Source: Botryosphaeria dothidea
Lineage: Eukaryota; Ascomycota; Dothideomycetes; Botryosphaeriales; Botryosphaeriaceae
Assembly: GCA_011503125.2 (NCBI GenBank)
Contig: WWBZ02000007.1
Coordinates: forward strand, 744,001 to 808,000
Direction: 5' to 3'
DNA: 64,000 nucleotides
A program made the position numbers and the translations under genes. Shown in pieces: positions 1 to 11,504 of this stretch; positions within the stretch are counted from its first letter, which is position 1; each line of letters begins with the position of its first letter. The notes under the pieces are model-generated. The model did no database searches, was not told the DNA's origin, and was given only the letters and a program-made list of their open reading frames with translations.

Positions 1-790
1 GCCTAACCAGCAGCTATACTTAGTGCTAGTACACAACGTCCCTCGAGAAGGAATCGACATCACAGACCCCCAAGCCATCCAAACCATCCAGGAGCAGAAC
101 CTATCTCTACACCCAGGACTACGTATTAGCAAGCTGGCCTGGCTAAAGAGGAAGCTCCCAGAGGGGAAAACTCACTCGGCCATCATCCTCAGCACCACAA
201 ACCCCGAAACCGCCAACCAGATCATTAATAAGGGGCTTATTATTAACTTTGCTATCCATATAGCGCAGTACTATAACGCAGCCTTTATAGTAACCCAGTG
301 TTTCAAGTGCCAGGCCTACGGTTATATCACCAACCATTATAAAAAGAAGGAAAAGTACGGACAGTGCAGCAAGGTATACAATACTAGGGACTGCCCTAAG
401 GAAAGCATATAGTGCGCAAACTACTCTCAAAGGCACACAGCCTAGAGCAACTCCTACCCAGCACGCAGAGCCTACCATGCTAAGGCCGCCCAGGCCCGCC
501 TAGCAGCACTAGAAAGGCACCGGGAAGGACCCCTAATAACCAAAACACAGCCTTAAACTAACTGGTTGACCGTTAGACTAAGGAAGAGGATTAGGGAGGA
601 GGAGCCGGTCAAGAGGGGACCAGGCAGGCCAAGAGACCTAAGCCGCCCCCCGCCTCCTAACCAAATAAGGTTCACCGGACTCAACAGCTCACAACACGCC
701 TTAGAGGAGCCCGCGGGAACTCCCTCCTCACAGCCCACACCACTAGCCCCCTCGCAGCCGGACCTAGAGATGGAAGGAAGTCAATATTAG
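1..790 (+). pseudogene. LINE ORF1 remnant (nucleic-acid-binding protein with zinc knuckles)
   Basis: The open stretch 23-412 encodes a 129-residue piece ending in tandem CCHC-type knuckles (CFKCQAYGYITNHY, then YGQCS). Several ligands are now Tyr: the expected His after CFKC and later Cys positions read Y, as expected from C-to-T changes. Such knuckles in Tad/I-clade ORF1 proteins bind the element RNA. A basic Pro-rich tail is open in another frame to about 790. The missing N-terminal half has a counterpart in the minus-strand LINE fragment near 28.9-29.67 kb. Non-functional. Confidence 0.7.
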
Positions 791-799
791 ACATAGGCT

Positions 800-3700
800 C
801 TCTCTCCATTATACAGTATAACGCCTATAAGAGCAAGGACAGGGTAATGCTCCCGCTCTTCAAGGAAGTGGACCCAAAGATCCACTATATCCTAGCTATC
901 TAGGAACCTTAGAGGAACCCGAGGGTCAAGACAACAGCAAGACACCCTGCCTACTATACAGTTTTTCCCTAGGAGGGAGTGGCAAGAACCTACTTCTTTA
1001 TAAGCAAGGCTATTAGCCCCGACTCCTAGCAAGCAACAGTCTATTCACCAGATCTCATCACACTATCCCTCATTACTAGGACATATACAATCTACATCTA
1101 TAACTACTATAATCCCCCGCCAGCCTCTCATACTAGTACAGCGCTAGAAACCCTATCTCTTCTACCGGAAGTTCTTAGAAAACCAGGGGAGCATATTCTC
1201 CTAGGGGACTTTAACCTCCACCATCCTATCTAGGGAGGTATAACCTCCCTAATATACTACACCCTAGCGGATAACCTAATTAAGATAGCTACCGCAGCTA
1301 ATCTTAACCTAGCCCTTCTAAGGGGCACTATTACTAGACGAGATAGTAGTAGCGAGAGTACTCTAGACCTTATCTTTATATTACGGTAGCTAGAGGAGAG
1401 AATCCTTAGCTATAGAGTTAGCCAGGAGCTCGAATCATCCTCTAACCACCTACCTATCCTCACTACACTTAATTTTTCTCCTACCCCCGCAGAACTACGC
1501 CCCCTAAGGCCCTAGTAGAAGAAAGCAGACTGGAAGAAAACTAATAATATGCTCCAATTAAAGCTCGAACACCTTAAAGCAGCCCCTCTTGACACTAAAG
1601 CAGACCTAGATTACTTTACTATACTACTCCAGGAGGCCATCTAAAGGATAATCCAGGAGACCATCCCAGTAGCGAGACCCTCGCCCTAGGCCTCTATACA
1701 ATAGACAAAGGAGTGTTCGGACCTAGTACACCAGGCTAGAGCAGCTAGAAGGAAGTGGACGGCCACAGGGAGGGAGGAGGACTAGGTAGTATACCAAACT
1801 ATTGCTAATAGCAAGAAGAGGCAGATCAGAAGAGATAGAACAAAAGCATGGCGCAGAATAGTAGCTAAGATTACTTCGGACCTATCTACACTCTAGAAGC
1901 TCTTAAAGTAGGCAAGAACAAGGGCACTGGAACCTCCAGCCCCACCTCAGTTCCCACCCCTCCAGGGAGCAGATGAACAACTATATTACGACAACCAGTC
2001 CAAGGCAGAAATCCTTACCAACCAGTTCTTCCCACCTCCCAGGGCCACCGACCTCTCAGATCTGGATGGGTGTATATACCCAGTGCCAGTAGAGATTCCC
2101 CAAGACCTTACTGAAGAGCAGGTCCTCCACACCATTAAGAAGCTTCCCCCAGACAAGGCACCAGGCCCAGACAAGATCACCAATAGGTTCCTAAAGCAAT
2201 GCGCTGAGACACTAAGGGGACCCCTCACCAGGCTCTTCTAGGGATGCCTCGCACTTGGATACCACCCTAGGCAGTTTAAAAGCTCTATTACCGTAGTCCT
2301 CAGGAAACCATAGAGGGACGACTATACTAAAGCCAAGTTATTTAGGCCGATTACTTTACTTAATACGCTAGGGAAGCTACTTAAGAGGATTATAGCAGAT
2401 AGAATCTCCTAGGCTACTAAAGCATACGGCCTACTCCCTAATATATAGATAGGAGCTAGGAGAAATAGATCCGCAGTAGCAGCTCTTAACCTGCTCACAG
2501 AACAGATCTATACTATCTAGGCACAAGACCTAGGGCTAGTAGCTTTAGTCCTTAGCCTAGATATCTCGGGAGCATATAACTACGTATCTTATAGAAGGCT
2601 TCTCTATAATATAAGGATGGCAAAACTCCCAGAATAGGTAGAAAGATTCACCCGATCCTTTCTATAGGACCGTACCACTCAGCTATCCTTCGGAGACTTC
2701 ACCAGTCCACCAATCTAGACCTTAACCGGGATTCCCTAGGGATCCTTACTATCGCCGATACTCTACCTATTCTTTACTTCTAATCTACTTACACAGCTAC
2801 GCAGGGGCAATACCTTCCCCCTTAGATTCGTCGATAATACTAATATCCTAACCTTTAGTAGATCTACAGAACAGAACTATAGGATACTAGAGGGAGCATA
2901 TCAAATTTGCGAGCACTAGGCAGCTACCCACGGGTCAGCTTTCTCGCCCGACAAGTATCACCTTATTTATTTTACAAGGAAACCAAGGAGATTTAATATG
3001 GCAGCAGGGATCCGTATCCCTGGATTTGCTAGATGCCCAGAGCCTACAATTAAGATTCTAGGAGTCCACGTAGACAACAAGCTTAGATAGGGACCCCATA
3101 TTAGGGAAACAGGAGCTAAGGCAATCAAACAGTACACATCTCTCTCTAGACTCGCGGCGTCTACCTAGGGAGCCTCATTTACTAAAGCCCGTCATATCTA
3201 TGCGGCCGTAGTAAGGCCAGTCCTCACCTACGGCTGTGGGGTATAGCATACCCTAGAGGGAATCCCAGGGTGGAGAAAAACAACCATCCAGCCACTAAAG
3301 AAGATCCAAAACCAGTGCCTACGCACCATCTCAGGGGCGTATAAGTCAACTAGTATATAAACCTTAGAGCATGAGACAGGGATTCCCCCACTCTTACTAC
3401 ACCTAGACGAACTAGCACTAGCCTAGGCTATTAGAGCTAGGGATAGCCTAGTCGCGATAGTAGTAGAGGAAACTTGCCAGAGTATTAAATAGATAGCTCG
3501 GGCTACTCTAAGTACTAGAGGCGCCACTAGCCCTACCAGAAGAACCCTACTTAGAAAAAAGGCAAACTCACTCCTCAACTACTACCCCTCTACCTACCAG
3601 AGTCTCCCGAAGCGAACGAAGCTACGCATAGTATATAGGAATAAGTAGAAGAAGAGATGGACAAAGTCTACTAGCCAGGGAAGATAAGATAAGCTAGTAG

Positions 3701-4230
3701 CCTAAAGCACACAGTGGAACCTAAAAATCAAACAAATCTACAGCGAACTATCCAAGCCATAGAGCACACTCGCCACCCTACTACGTACAGAGCATATTAG
3801 ACTAGAGGACTTCCTCTCAAGGCGCAAGGTGCTAGGGCACCCTAGTCCTACCTATCTATACGGCTGGCATAGATAAACCCTAAAGCATATCCTCCTCTTC
3901 TACCCCCACTTCCAATAGGACAGGGCATAGATACTCCAAAGGGCAGGGACTACGGACTACTACTCCCTCCTCTTAATAAAGAAGGGGATCAAAGCAGCAA
4001 CAGACTAGTTCTTACGCCTAGGACTACTTAAGTAATTTAGCCTAGCAAGGGAACTAATATAGGAAGATAACTAGGAAGAGGAACTAGGAGGACAACTAGG
4101 ACTACTAGAACTACTAGAACCCGGATAACTACGAGGATAAGGACTAAAGAGATAGGTCTAGTAGGTAAATATAGGGCTGCTATAGTAGCCGCTACTAGTA
4201 AGAAGGAAAAACAAGAACTAGTATAGAATA
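800..4230 (+). pseudogene. LINE ORF2 remnant: endonuclease, reverse transcriptase, C-terminal domain
   Basis: Conceptual translation across stops gives an exonuclease-endonuclease-phosphatase domain: LLGDFNLHHP, then a terminal SSNHLPI where functional enzymes have SDHxP, so the catalytic Asp is Asn. The reverse transcriptase follows, with PDKAPGPDKI, FRPITLLNTLGKLLKRI and a damaged FVDN box in place of F/Y-x-DD. Two catalytic Asp-to-Asn changes and many TAG codons rule out activity. The order EN-RT-C-terminal region is that of Tad1/I-clade elements. Confidence 0.75.
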
Positions 4231-4354
4231 GCATGCCTAGAGAGAGAGGAGGGGTTTTTGCTAGGCGAAAAGGTTTTCCCCCTCGTATAAAATAACTATA
4301 GATAGCCAGCCCCGTATAGACCCGTAAGGAAGCTATATCGGGAAGAAATAAATT

Positions 4355-4373
4355 TATCTATCTATCTATCTAT
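4355..4373 (+). repeat. (TATC)n 3' tail of the LINE
   Basis: Almost five TATC units preceded by AAATT mark the LINE 3' end. The same AAATT plus TATC tail closes the SINE at 5175-5194, which ties the two as a LINE/SINE pair. Confidence 0.8.
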
Positions 4374-4658
4374 AGAAGTACTTATAAGTTCTAGTTCCTA
4401 AGTCTTAAAGAAGCGAATAATAGTAAGTAGCTCTTTATCGTAGATTATATAGTTACACTTAGTTAAGGACATTTTCTTAGAAAAGTACGTAACTAGTTTA
4501 AGTACTCCGTCGTGCATCTACGATAGAATATCTATACTAACAAAGTCTAAGGTATCCGTTTTAACTTATATTTCCTTTTTAGGGTCGAAATATATAAGAA
4601 TAGGTGCGGAGGTAAATGCAGCTTGCAGTTAGTTAAAGACGGCTTATTTCTTATTATC

Positions 4659-4674
4659 CTATATAAACTCCTAG
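4659..4674. repeat. SINE target-site duplication, left copy
   Basis: CTATATAAACTCCTAG, identical to 5191-5206 on the other side of the SINE. The first CTAT could belong to the TATC tail, so the duplication is 12-16 bp. Confidence 0.8.
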
Positions 4675-5190
4675 GCGGGGTAGTATATTAGTAGGGTGCA
4701 CTTCCACGGTAACCTAGCCTTTCTAGGATGGCATAGGTTCTAAGTTCGAATCTTAGACCGCTTACCTACTCGTGGCATATACGTCCCACGTTAAAAGCAC
4801 ACGTACCCGCGTTCTCTCTAGCGGTAACAAGGGGGAGAAGGGCCAGCTAGGCGCTTCTAAAAATAAATTTTAAGAGCGCTTTACCAGCGCTTATAAATAG
4901 GTAAGCCGGGACTTCTTACGGCTTAGTCTTAAGATTTATAGTTACCTCTCTCTATAGTTTCTTCCTCTTAGCTACTCTTCCTACTTTAGACACCGCTACC
5001 GGTATATAGAAAAAAACTATACTAAATAGAGTATCTACGGATACTACTATTATAGATAGGGAAGGTTTTTACCCGGGCTATCCCAAGAAAGTAGCCACGG
5101 TTTCCCCTTCTATATATACCCTTATAGATAGCTATAGCTACATAGACCCTTCGAGAAGCTAAATTAGCTTAATTAAATTTATCTATCTAT
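4675..5190 (+). mobile_element. tRNA-related SINE inserted in gypsy B
   Basis: About 516 bp flanked by a 16-bp direct repeat (CTATATAAACTCCTAG at 4659-4674 and 5191-5206). The 5' part is tRNA-like: a perfect T-arm with 5-bp stem CTAAG/CTTAG around loop TTCGAAT at 4740-4756, the Pol III B-box position. An A-box candidate lies at about 4684-4697. The 3' end is AAATT plus (TATC)n, identical in style to the LINE tail at 4355. The tail overlaps the repeat by up to 4 nt, so the exact end is uncertain. The size resembles other fungal SINEs. It is RIP-mutated. Confidence 0.75.
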
Positions 5191-5206
5191 CTATATAAAC
5201 TCCTAG
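5191..5206. repeat. SINE target-site duplication, right copy
   Basis: Identical 16-mer to 4659-4674. Gypsy B sequence continues directly after it. Confidence 0.8.
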
Positions 5207-6857
5207 TATCTTATCTTGCGTTTTCTATTCCTAGTCGTAAATTATTCTCCTTTTATTATCTTAGTAAGGGGGCGTACTATATAGGAGAAGTTCTTAATAA
5301 AGCGGCGGTAGAAGTTTACAAAGCTAAGGAAGGCTTATATATCCTTAACTAACGTCGGTACCTCCTAGTTAATAATAGTAGAGACTTTTTCTAGGTCTAT
5401 TTTAATTCCGTTTATGCTAATAATAAGGCCGAGGTACTTAACTAATCTAATATTAAATTCGCATTTATTAAGGTCGAGTTAGAGACTACGGTCCTTTAGT
5501 CGTTAGAGGACTTTATTAATATTTTAGGCGTGTTTATCCTTCTTTTTACTATAGATAAGGATGTTATCTAGGTACGCTATGCAAAACTTATCTAGGTATT
5601 TAAGTATAGAATTGTTAATATAGCTCTAAAAGGTGCCTAATATATTATAGAGCCTAAAGGGTATAACTAGGTATTCGTACTAACTAAAGCGAGTATTAAA
5701 AGCGGTAAGGTACTTATAGCCTTCCTTAATTCGAATCCGGTTAAAGATATAGATAACGTCGAGTTTTATAAAGATCTTAGCCTTACTAAGCTAGGTAAGG
5801 GTTTTATTAATATATAGGATTAGATATCGGTTCTTCTTAGTAATAGCGTTTAGGGCTCTATAGTTAATATAGACCCTAAGTCCTCCTTTTAGCTTTCTAA
5901 TAATAAGTAGAAGTACGGTATAGTCCGAAGAGCTAGGGCGAATAAACCCTTTTCCGAGATATTCGTTAATATATTTCTTAACCGCTTCGTTTTCTTATTA
6001 AGATATTAGACGGTAGCTTTTTATATAAGGAGGTTTATAGTTAGGTTTAAGCTTAATTTTATAGTCTTCTTTCTAGTAAGGAGGAAGTATATCCGCTTCT
6101 ATCTTATTCTAGAGTTCTTTAATCTAGTAGTATTCCTTCGGCAGCCGGGTAAGGCGTTCTTCTCGTCTATATATTTTCTTTCTATTTATAAACTTCTAAA
6201 AGTCGTCTTCTCTAGTTGCAGCTACGCTAGTATTTATAGTAGGTTCCGTAGGCGTATAGTAGTATTCTTTATATCTAGGAAGTAATACTAAGTAGAAGAG
6301 TATAGATATAGAATATAGTTAAATATCTAGTTAGGATTTCTCTATCTTCTATTTAGGTCGGCATCTAATAGTATATTTAGTATAAGGTTTTATAGTAAGG
6401 CAGCCAGCTTTAAAGCACTAAGGCTTATAAAACTTAACTAACCGCTTATCCTAGTTAATATACGGGTTATAAGTACGTAACTATCCGTCTTTAAGGATTA
6501 GTAAATAGTCTCCTAGGTTAGTAATATAGTAAAGAAGTTATTCTTTATAAGAACTAATATTAATATCGACTAGAGAGGCGTAAGTAATATATTAAGAGAA
6601 TATTCTATCTTCTAAAGTTATAGTAATCCGTTTAATAAGAGGAATCTTTATTATCTTATATACGCGAATAAAGGAGGTATCGATAAGCTTAGCTTAGCTT
6701 CTATTATCGATAAGAGAACGTATATTACTACTAGCTACTATAGTATATATAATAAGATAGATTCTCTTAATTTTACACGCGCGATTATCTACTACGAAGT
6801 TTAATACCTTTATCTCTTTCTAACTACGACTAGCTAGCTACTCGCCTAGCTCCTTCT

Positions 6858-7041
6858 TGTTAGGGCTTAACCTTAGGATAATCGCTAAAAGGTATATTGC
6901 GCTATGTACGTTAAGCTAGACTTAAGGAGAAAGAAGAGAAGACGTAGAAGAAAGGAAAGAGTTATATACAAGGGAGGCTTGGCGTCACGTGACCCGCCGA
7001 TGATCCTCTGAGGCTTGATCCTGAGGCTTCAGACTCTAACA
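6858..7041 (-). repeat. Gypsy A 3' LTR
   Basis: 184 bp. It differs from the other LTR at only five positions, all CpA-to-TpA type and all within its outermost 30 bp (positions 4, 11, 17, 23 and 30). The remaining 154 bp are identical. It contains CACGTGAC and a direct repeat GAGGCTT. Confidence 0.93.
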
Positions 7042-7062
7042 TCACTCCCCCCCTCCTCTTCC
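7042..7062 (-). other. Polypurine tract of gypsy A
   Basis: On the minus strand, GAAGAGGAGGGGGGGAGTGA lies directly upstream of the 3' LTR, the place where plus-strand DNA synthesis is primed in LTR retroelements. Confidence 0.8.
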
Positions 7063-7063
7063 C

Positions 7064-7130
7064 GGTTCGAGAGGTTGCGGGTTCGAATCCGGGTGGGGAC
7101 TGTTGCTTTTTTTTTTTTTTTTTTTTTTTT
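7064..7130 (+). other. tRNA-like B-box followed by T24 in the 3' non-coding part of gypsy A
   Basis: GGTTCGAATCC at 7080-7090 is a perfect match to the Pol III B-box consensus. It is followed 16 nt later by 24 consecutive T (7107-7130), a strong Pol III stop signal. The arm pairs only weakly and no A-box is evident, so this is a tRNA fragment or SINE head rather than a tRNA gene. Orientation is opposite to the element's genes. Confidence 0.5.
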
Positions 7131-7158
7131 GACCTTTCTCTGTTTTTGACCCTTCCTG

Positions 7159-7230
7159 CCCTGCTTGCCTTGCTTGCCTTGCTTGCCCTGCTTGCCCTGC
7201 TTGCCCTGCTTGCCCTGCTTGCCCTGCTTG
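7159..7230. repeat. 9-bp minisatellite, 8 copies (CCCTGCTTG)
   Basis: Eight units of CCCTGCTTG or CCTTGCTTG, 72 bp in all, in the 3' non-coding region of gypsy A. An unrelated 9-bp, 8-copy array sits near the other end of the element at 12583-12654. Confidence 0.9.
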
Positions 7231-7640
7231 TTTGTTGGTCGCGTTTTGGTGGGTGTGGGTATATGGGTTGAAAAAGCGAACCCTGAACCATCAAACGGCT
7301 ACATGGCGTAGTTGGAAACTTGGCTGACCGACAGCAGGTGCGGTGATACGTGCCTTGGGGTGGCGACATCCCTCAGTTGACTGGCTCCTATGAGCTTGTC
7401 GACTGGCTGTCGAATTGAGGGCCTGCCTGTTGGCAGGAAGAGGGTTGTCCGGCACGGGACTAGGTCCTGTGGTCTGTAATGCCCACACTAGGTGACCGCT
7501 TGTGCCTCGCTCGCCCTCGGGGCGGGTGGTGCAGTGCTCATCTGGTGTGTGCAGGCTCGGCTCCGGCCGGGCCAAACCGCTTGACTTTTTGTCCACTGGT
7601 AGTCTACGCTTGGTTCCCTCCTAGTCCCATTCTAGTTCCC

Positions 7641-10600
7641 TTAGAGCTCTTGTCGGTCCTTCTGTTTTAGGTACGTGTCCAGCGCTGCTGTGTCCTGTAG
7701 TGCTGATGCCGGTTCCCATGTTGGCCTTGCATACCCTTCCCATTTGACTTGGTACTGGAGTTGGTGCCTCCTTTGCCCTGGTTTTCTTGCCATTCGTTCA
7801 CTTAAGACTGCCTCCACTCTCCATTCGTCTTGACCATCTACTTGAACTGGTGGAGGTTGGTAGTCGTCTTGTTCTTGGCTTGGTAAGGGGTCTGTTCCTG
7901 CTGGCCGGAGTAGGTCTACATTAAAGACGTTGTGTACCGCTCCGGGGATATCCAATTTGTAGCTATGGGATCTAACTACCTCGATAATAGTAAACTTAGC
8001 TGCCTTATCATCGAGCTTCTTGCTTGGCCTATCCGTCCTTAGGTTCTTTAGGTGTAGCCAGACCTTATCACCTACCTTGTACGCAGGGGATGGGTTTCTT
8101 CGCCGGTTTGCTTGCCGTTCCTGTTCTTGTTGGGTATCTGCCATAGCCATCTGTGCCCAGTCCGTTACCTCTTTGATCTTTGCCACGATTACTTCTGCCC
8201 TTGCTACTGGAGAGTCCCTCTGGAGGTCGCCGGGCTGGAGGTCTTCGGATAACTCTAGAGGCTCGAGGTGATATCCGTGGGAGAGAAAGAACGGGCTTGC
8301 CTGTGTTGTAGCCGAGGTCCTCCCATTAAGAGCTAGCTGGACTATCGGTAGCTGGTCCGCCCAGTCTTGTTGGTAGTGGTCCACGAATAGTGCTAGCTTC
8401 CTTTCCACTTCAGTGTTCATCCTCTCCGTTGATCCGTCCGTTTGAGGGTGGTAGGCCGTTGAGATGCGCCTCTTAATCTTAAGCAGTTGACAGATACGTT
8501 GCCAGAGAAGGCTAACGAACTACGTTCCCCTATCAGATACAATTGCCGTTGGGATTCCGTGGTTCCGGTAGAAGCATGTAATAAAGAGCCTTGCAATGGT
8601 TTCCGTCTTAGTATTCGGGCAGGCCTCAAGGGTCACTCCTTTCCCTAGCCTATCGGTGATTACTATAAGCATCTCGCACCCGTTGCTTAATGGTAGGGGC
8701 CCAATAAAGTTAATAGAGATCTCTCTCCATTGACGACTTGGTACTGGTAACGGTTTGAGTAACCCTTGCTTCCGATCCCTCCAGACCTTAGTCCTTCCAC
8801 AGACGTCACAGTTCTTACAAAACCTCCGGATATCGTTAACGAATCCTGGCCAGAAGAAGTGCCTTGCCACGAGGGAGGTAGTTTGAACGCGTCCGGGGTG
8901 TGCCGAGAGGGGAGAGTCATGCATCTCTTGGATAATCCTTGTTCGTAGTGGCTCGGAGTCCGGTACCCATTTCCTTTCCCTAAAGAGGAGGTTTCCTTGA
9001 TAGTCTAGTGAACACTCCGCGATCGAGATCTTGAACTTAGTTGCAAACTCCGGTGGGAAGGTCCTTTCTCCTCGTTGTACTGCTTCCCGGAGTTGCTTTA
9101 GTACTTGGTCTTGTTGGAGTGCCTCTTGCCATTGTTCCTCAAGGGGAGGTGGTTCTTGTCCGAGTTGTCCTGGTCGTGCCTGTCGAGGTTCGACTGCCAT
9201 GGCTTCTTCTGATAATAGCAGGTCTCCGTTATCCCAGTTTCCTTGCTCTTCTGGGTCTTCCGGTGAGCCTGTGTTCAGCACGAGTCCTTAGGCCGTTGTT
9301 TGGAGCAGTTGAGCCGTCCTTTGTTCGAGCCTTTCGTCCATATCCGTGGTTGGTAGGTCCTGGTCCCTTCTTGTCAATGCGTCCGCTAATCCGTTAGTCT
9401 TTCCTGGCGTATATTCAATAATAAAGGAGAAGCGGCTAAGCTCTCTCCACCATCGAATCTGCCTCTCAGAGAGTCTCCTCGCAGTAGTAAAGTACTCTAA
9501 GTTCTTATGATTAGTAAGGATCTTAAACTGGTGTAGCCCCTTTAGTTCAGCATCCCACTGGCGTAAGCACTTGACTACTGCGAGTAGTTCCTTATCGTAG
9601 ATTGGGTAGTTGCATTCCGCGGGTAGGTTCTTTTTCGAGAAGAACGCTACGGGCCGTAGAAAACCATCGTCATCGAACTGTTGGAGCACCCCTCTAGTAC
9701 AGTATCCTAAGGAGTCCGTGGCGAGAATTATCTCCCGTTCCGGGTCGAATTGCATAAGGACCGGTGCCGTGATAAAAGCCTTTTTCAATTTCCTAAACGC
9801 GAGCTCGGTTTCCTGGTTCCATTAGAAGGGCACGTTCTTCCTCGTAAGTGATACTAGAGGGGCTACTAGGTTAGAAAAGCCCTTAATAAAACGCCGATAG
9901 AAGTTCGCAAAACCGAGGAAACCGAGTACGCCCTTTACCGTGGTAGGAGCTTTCTATTCTTGAATTGCTTTGATCTTTTCCGGGTCCATATAGATACCTT
10001 TACCTGCTTCGATAATATACCCAAGATACTTAGTCGACTGGACTTCGAATTCGCATTTCTTTAGGTCGAGTTGTAGACCTGCAGCATCCAATTTCTCTAA
10101 GACCTTATCGACCTTTTCCCGGTGCTCCCGGCGGGATCCGTCCGTGAAGATTAGGATGTCATCTACGTACGCGGAGACAAAATCGTCAAGGAAGTCCTTT
10201 AGGGTCCAATTAATATACCGTTGGAAGGTACTCGGGGCATTTGCTAGTCCAAAAGGTGTCACTAGCCATTCGAAGAGTCCAAATCGGGTCCGGAATGCTG
10301 TCAACCACTCGCTTCCCTCCGCGATTCGTATCCGATGGAAGGCAGCAGTTACATCCAGTTTCGTAAACCATCTTGCTTTGCTAATCCGATTGAGGGTCTC
10401 CTGGATCAGTGGTAGGGGATAGCGGTCCTTTCTCGTAATTCGATTAAGAGCCCGGTAGTCACAGCAGAAGCGTAGGCCTCCGCCTGGTTTCTTGACAAAT
10501 AGTACGGGAGCAGCAGCCGGGGAATTGCTTACCCGGATAAACCCCTTATCGAGTAGTTCGTTAAGAGTCTTCCTAAGTACTAGAAGCTCGTCACGGGACA

Positions 10601-11504
10601 TATTGTATAGGGGTCCCCATGGGGCGTCCGGTATTTTGCCGTTGCTATCCTTTTCCAATTCGATTTGGTGGTCAATTCCAGGCCGGTGCGGTGGGAGTTT
10701 GTCTGCCTCCTTCTTGTCAAATAGGCGTATCCATCGAGGGTCCACCCAGCTAGGTAGCCGGGCCTGAGTATCCGTGGGGGTTTTCTCTTGAAGAGCCTTA
10801 TTAATATCCGCTAGGCTCGCTGTAAAGACTTGGTACCCTTTCTTTTCTCGGTTCCTTAAGAGGTAACTGAAGGCAGAGGCTCCGATAAGCTTGCCCTGAG
10901 GGCTAGGAAGATCCATTGCTTGTTTTACCACTAGCCCTGTGTCCTTAAAGGTAATAGTCCGTTCACTTTAATCGAGTACCGCTTTTTCCTGTACCATCCA
11001 TGGGCTTCCCAACATTAGGTCGCAACCGGAAAGCCTAGGCACGATGTAGAAGAACATGCGCTTCTGGCAGTGGCCTCCAATGTCTACCTCAGCCCAGGCA
11101 ACCTCGTCTATTTTCCATCCTGTAGGTGTAAGTCCGTTCAGTGTCCTTGGGGAGATCTTTATACGCGGGAGGTTGCAGCGTTTAGCAAAACCGTGGCTCA
11201 TAACAGCGTAGAATTCACAACCAGTATCGGCGAGAGCTTTACCGAAAGACTCTTTATTGATCATAACTGGGGTAAGGAGTGAATCTTGTTCTAGCTTACG
11301 TTGCTGCTTGCGCCATTCGTTCCGCACTTCCTGCTTTTCCTCCACTGTGGGCTCCTGCCTGCGATTTTCGACAGGAGCTTTTAGTTTTCCGACTGCTGGG
11401 AGGAGGACTCGTCCTCCAAGTCTTCCAGTTCCGGTCCCACGTGTTCCTCCTGTTGGGTAGGCTTTGCGAGCCTTGCTGGCCTCCTTGGTGGCAGCCATGG
11501 GCAC
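7641..11504 (-). pseudogene. pol: Gypsy A pol: protease, RT, RNase H, integrase, chromodomain
   Basis: One reading frame covers the whole span with five in-frame stops near 10966, 9952, 9822, 9288 and 8520, each explicable as CAA/CAG or TGG turned into TAA/TAG. In order: retropepsin with LADTGCEF; reverse transcriptase with AYVDDILIF intact; RNase H with ILATDSLG and LTNHKNLEYF; an HHCC zinc-finger integrase (HPGRVQ, CDVCGRTK); and a C-terminal chromodomain (YQVKWEGYARPTWEP), which classes it as a chromovirus. The first integrase catalytic Asp is Asn (ISINFIGPLP). The frame is -1 relative to gag, with a 124-nt overlap; no canonical slippery heptamer was found at the junction. Confidence 0.85.

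Larger units (their letters stand above)
1..4374 (+). mobile_element. Tad1-like LINE (non-LTR retrotransposon), RIP-inactivated, 5' end outside window
   Basis: This is the body of a two-ORF LINE read left to right. ORF1 remains (to about 790) carry cysteine knuckles. ORF2 shows, in order, an AP-endonuclease block with GDFN (about 1204-1215), the reverse-transcriptase motif PDKAPGPDKI (about 2146-2180), a catalytic box reading FVDN (about 2827-2838) and a C-terminal region to about 4060-4230. The element ends with AAATT and a (TATC)n tail at 4355-4373. Dozens of in-frame TAG/TAA codons and D-to-N, C-to-Y and H-to-Y changes are what RIP produces. It interrupts gypsy element B, whose RNase H region resumes at 4375. 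The left boundary and target duplication lie outside the window. Confidence 0.85.
4375..6857 (-). pseudogene. Gypsy element B: protease, reverse transcriptase and RNase H remnant (RIP)
   Basis: Minus-strand translation across stops gives Ty3/gypsy pol. The retropepsin region is near 6680-6740 (LID-N-R-S where LIDSG is expected). Reverse transcriptase carries YLDNILI near 5560-5590 in place of YLDDILI, and [13 protein letters not shown] near 5285-5330. RNase H is near 4400-4640. The sequence is interrupted by the SINE at 4675-5190 and cut on the left by the LINE, so integrase lies outside the window. On the right it is cut by gypsy A, beyond which its gag resumes at 12898. It is the oldest layer here by mutation load and nesting. 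Confidence 0.75.

Noticed and set aside
7141..7240. Possible CRISPR-like array
   Set aside because: It is a 9-bp tandem repeat without spacers, in a eukaryotic retroelement.
11381..11504. Search for a slippery heptamer at the gypsy A gag-pol overlap
   Set aside because: GGAAAAC precedes the gag stop but does not fit X-XXY-YYZ in the gag frame, so no frameshift site is claimed for A.
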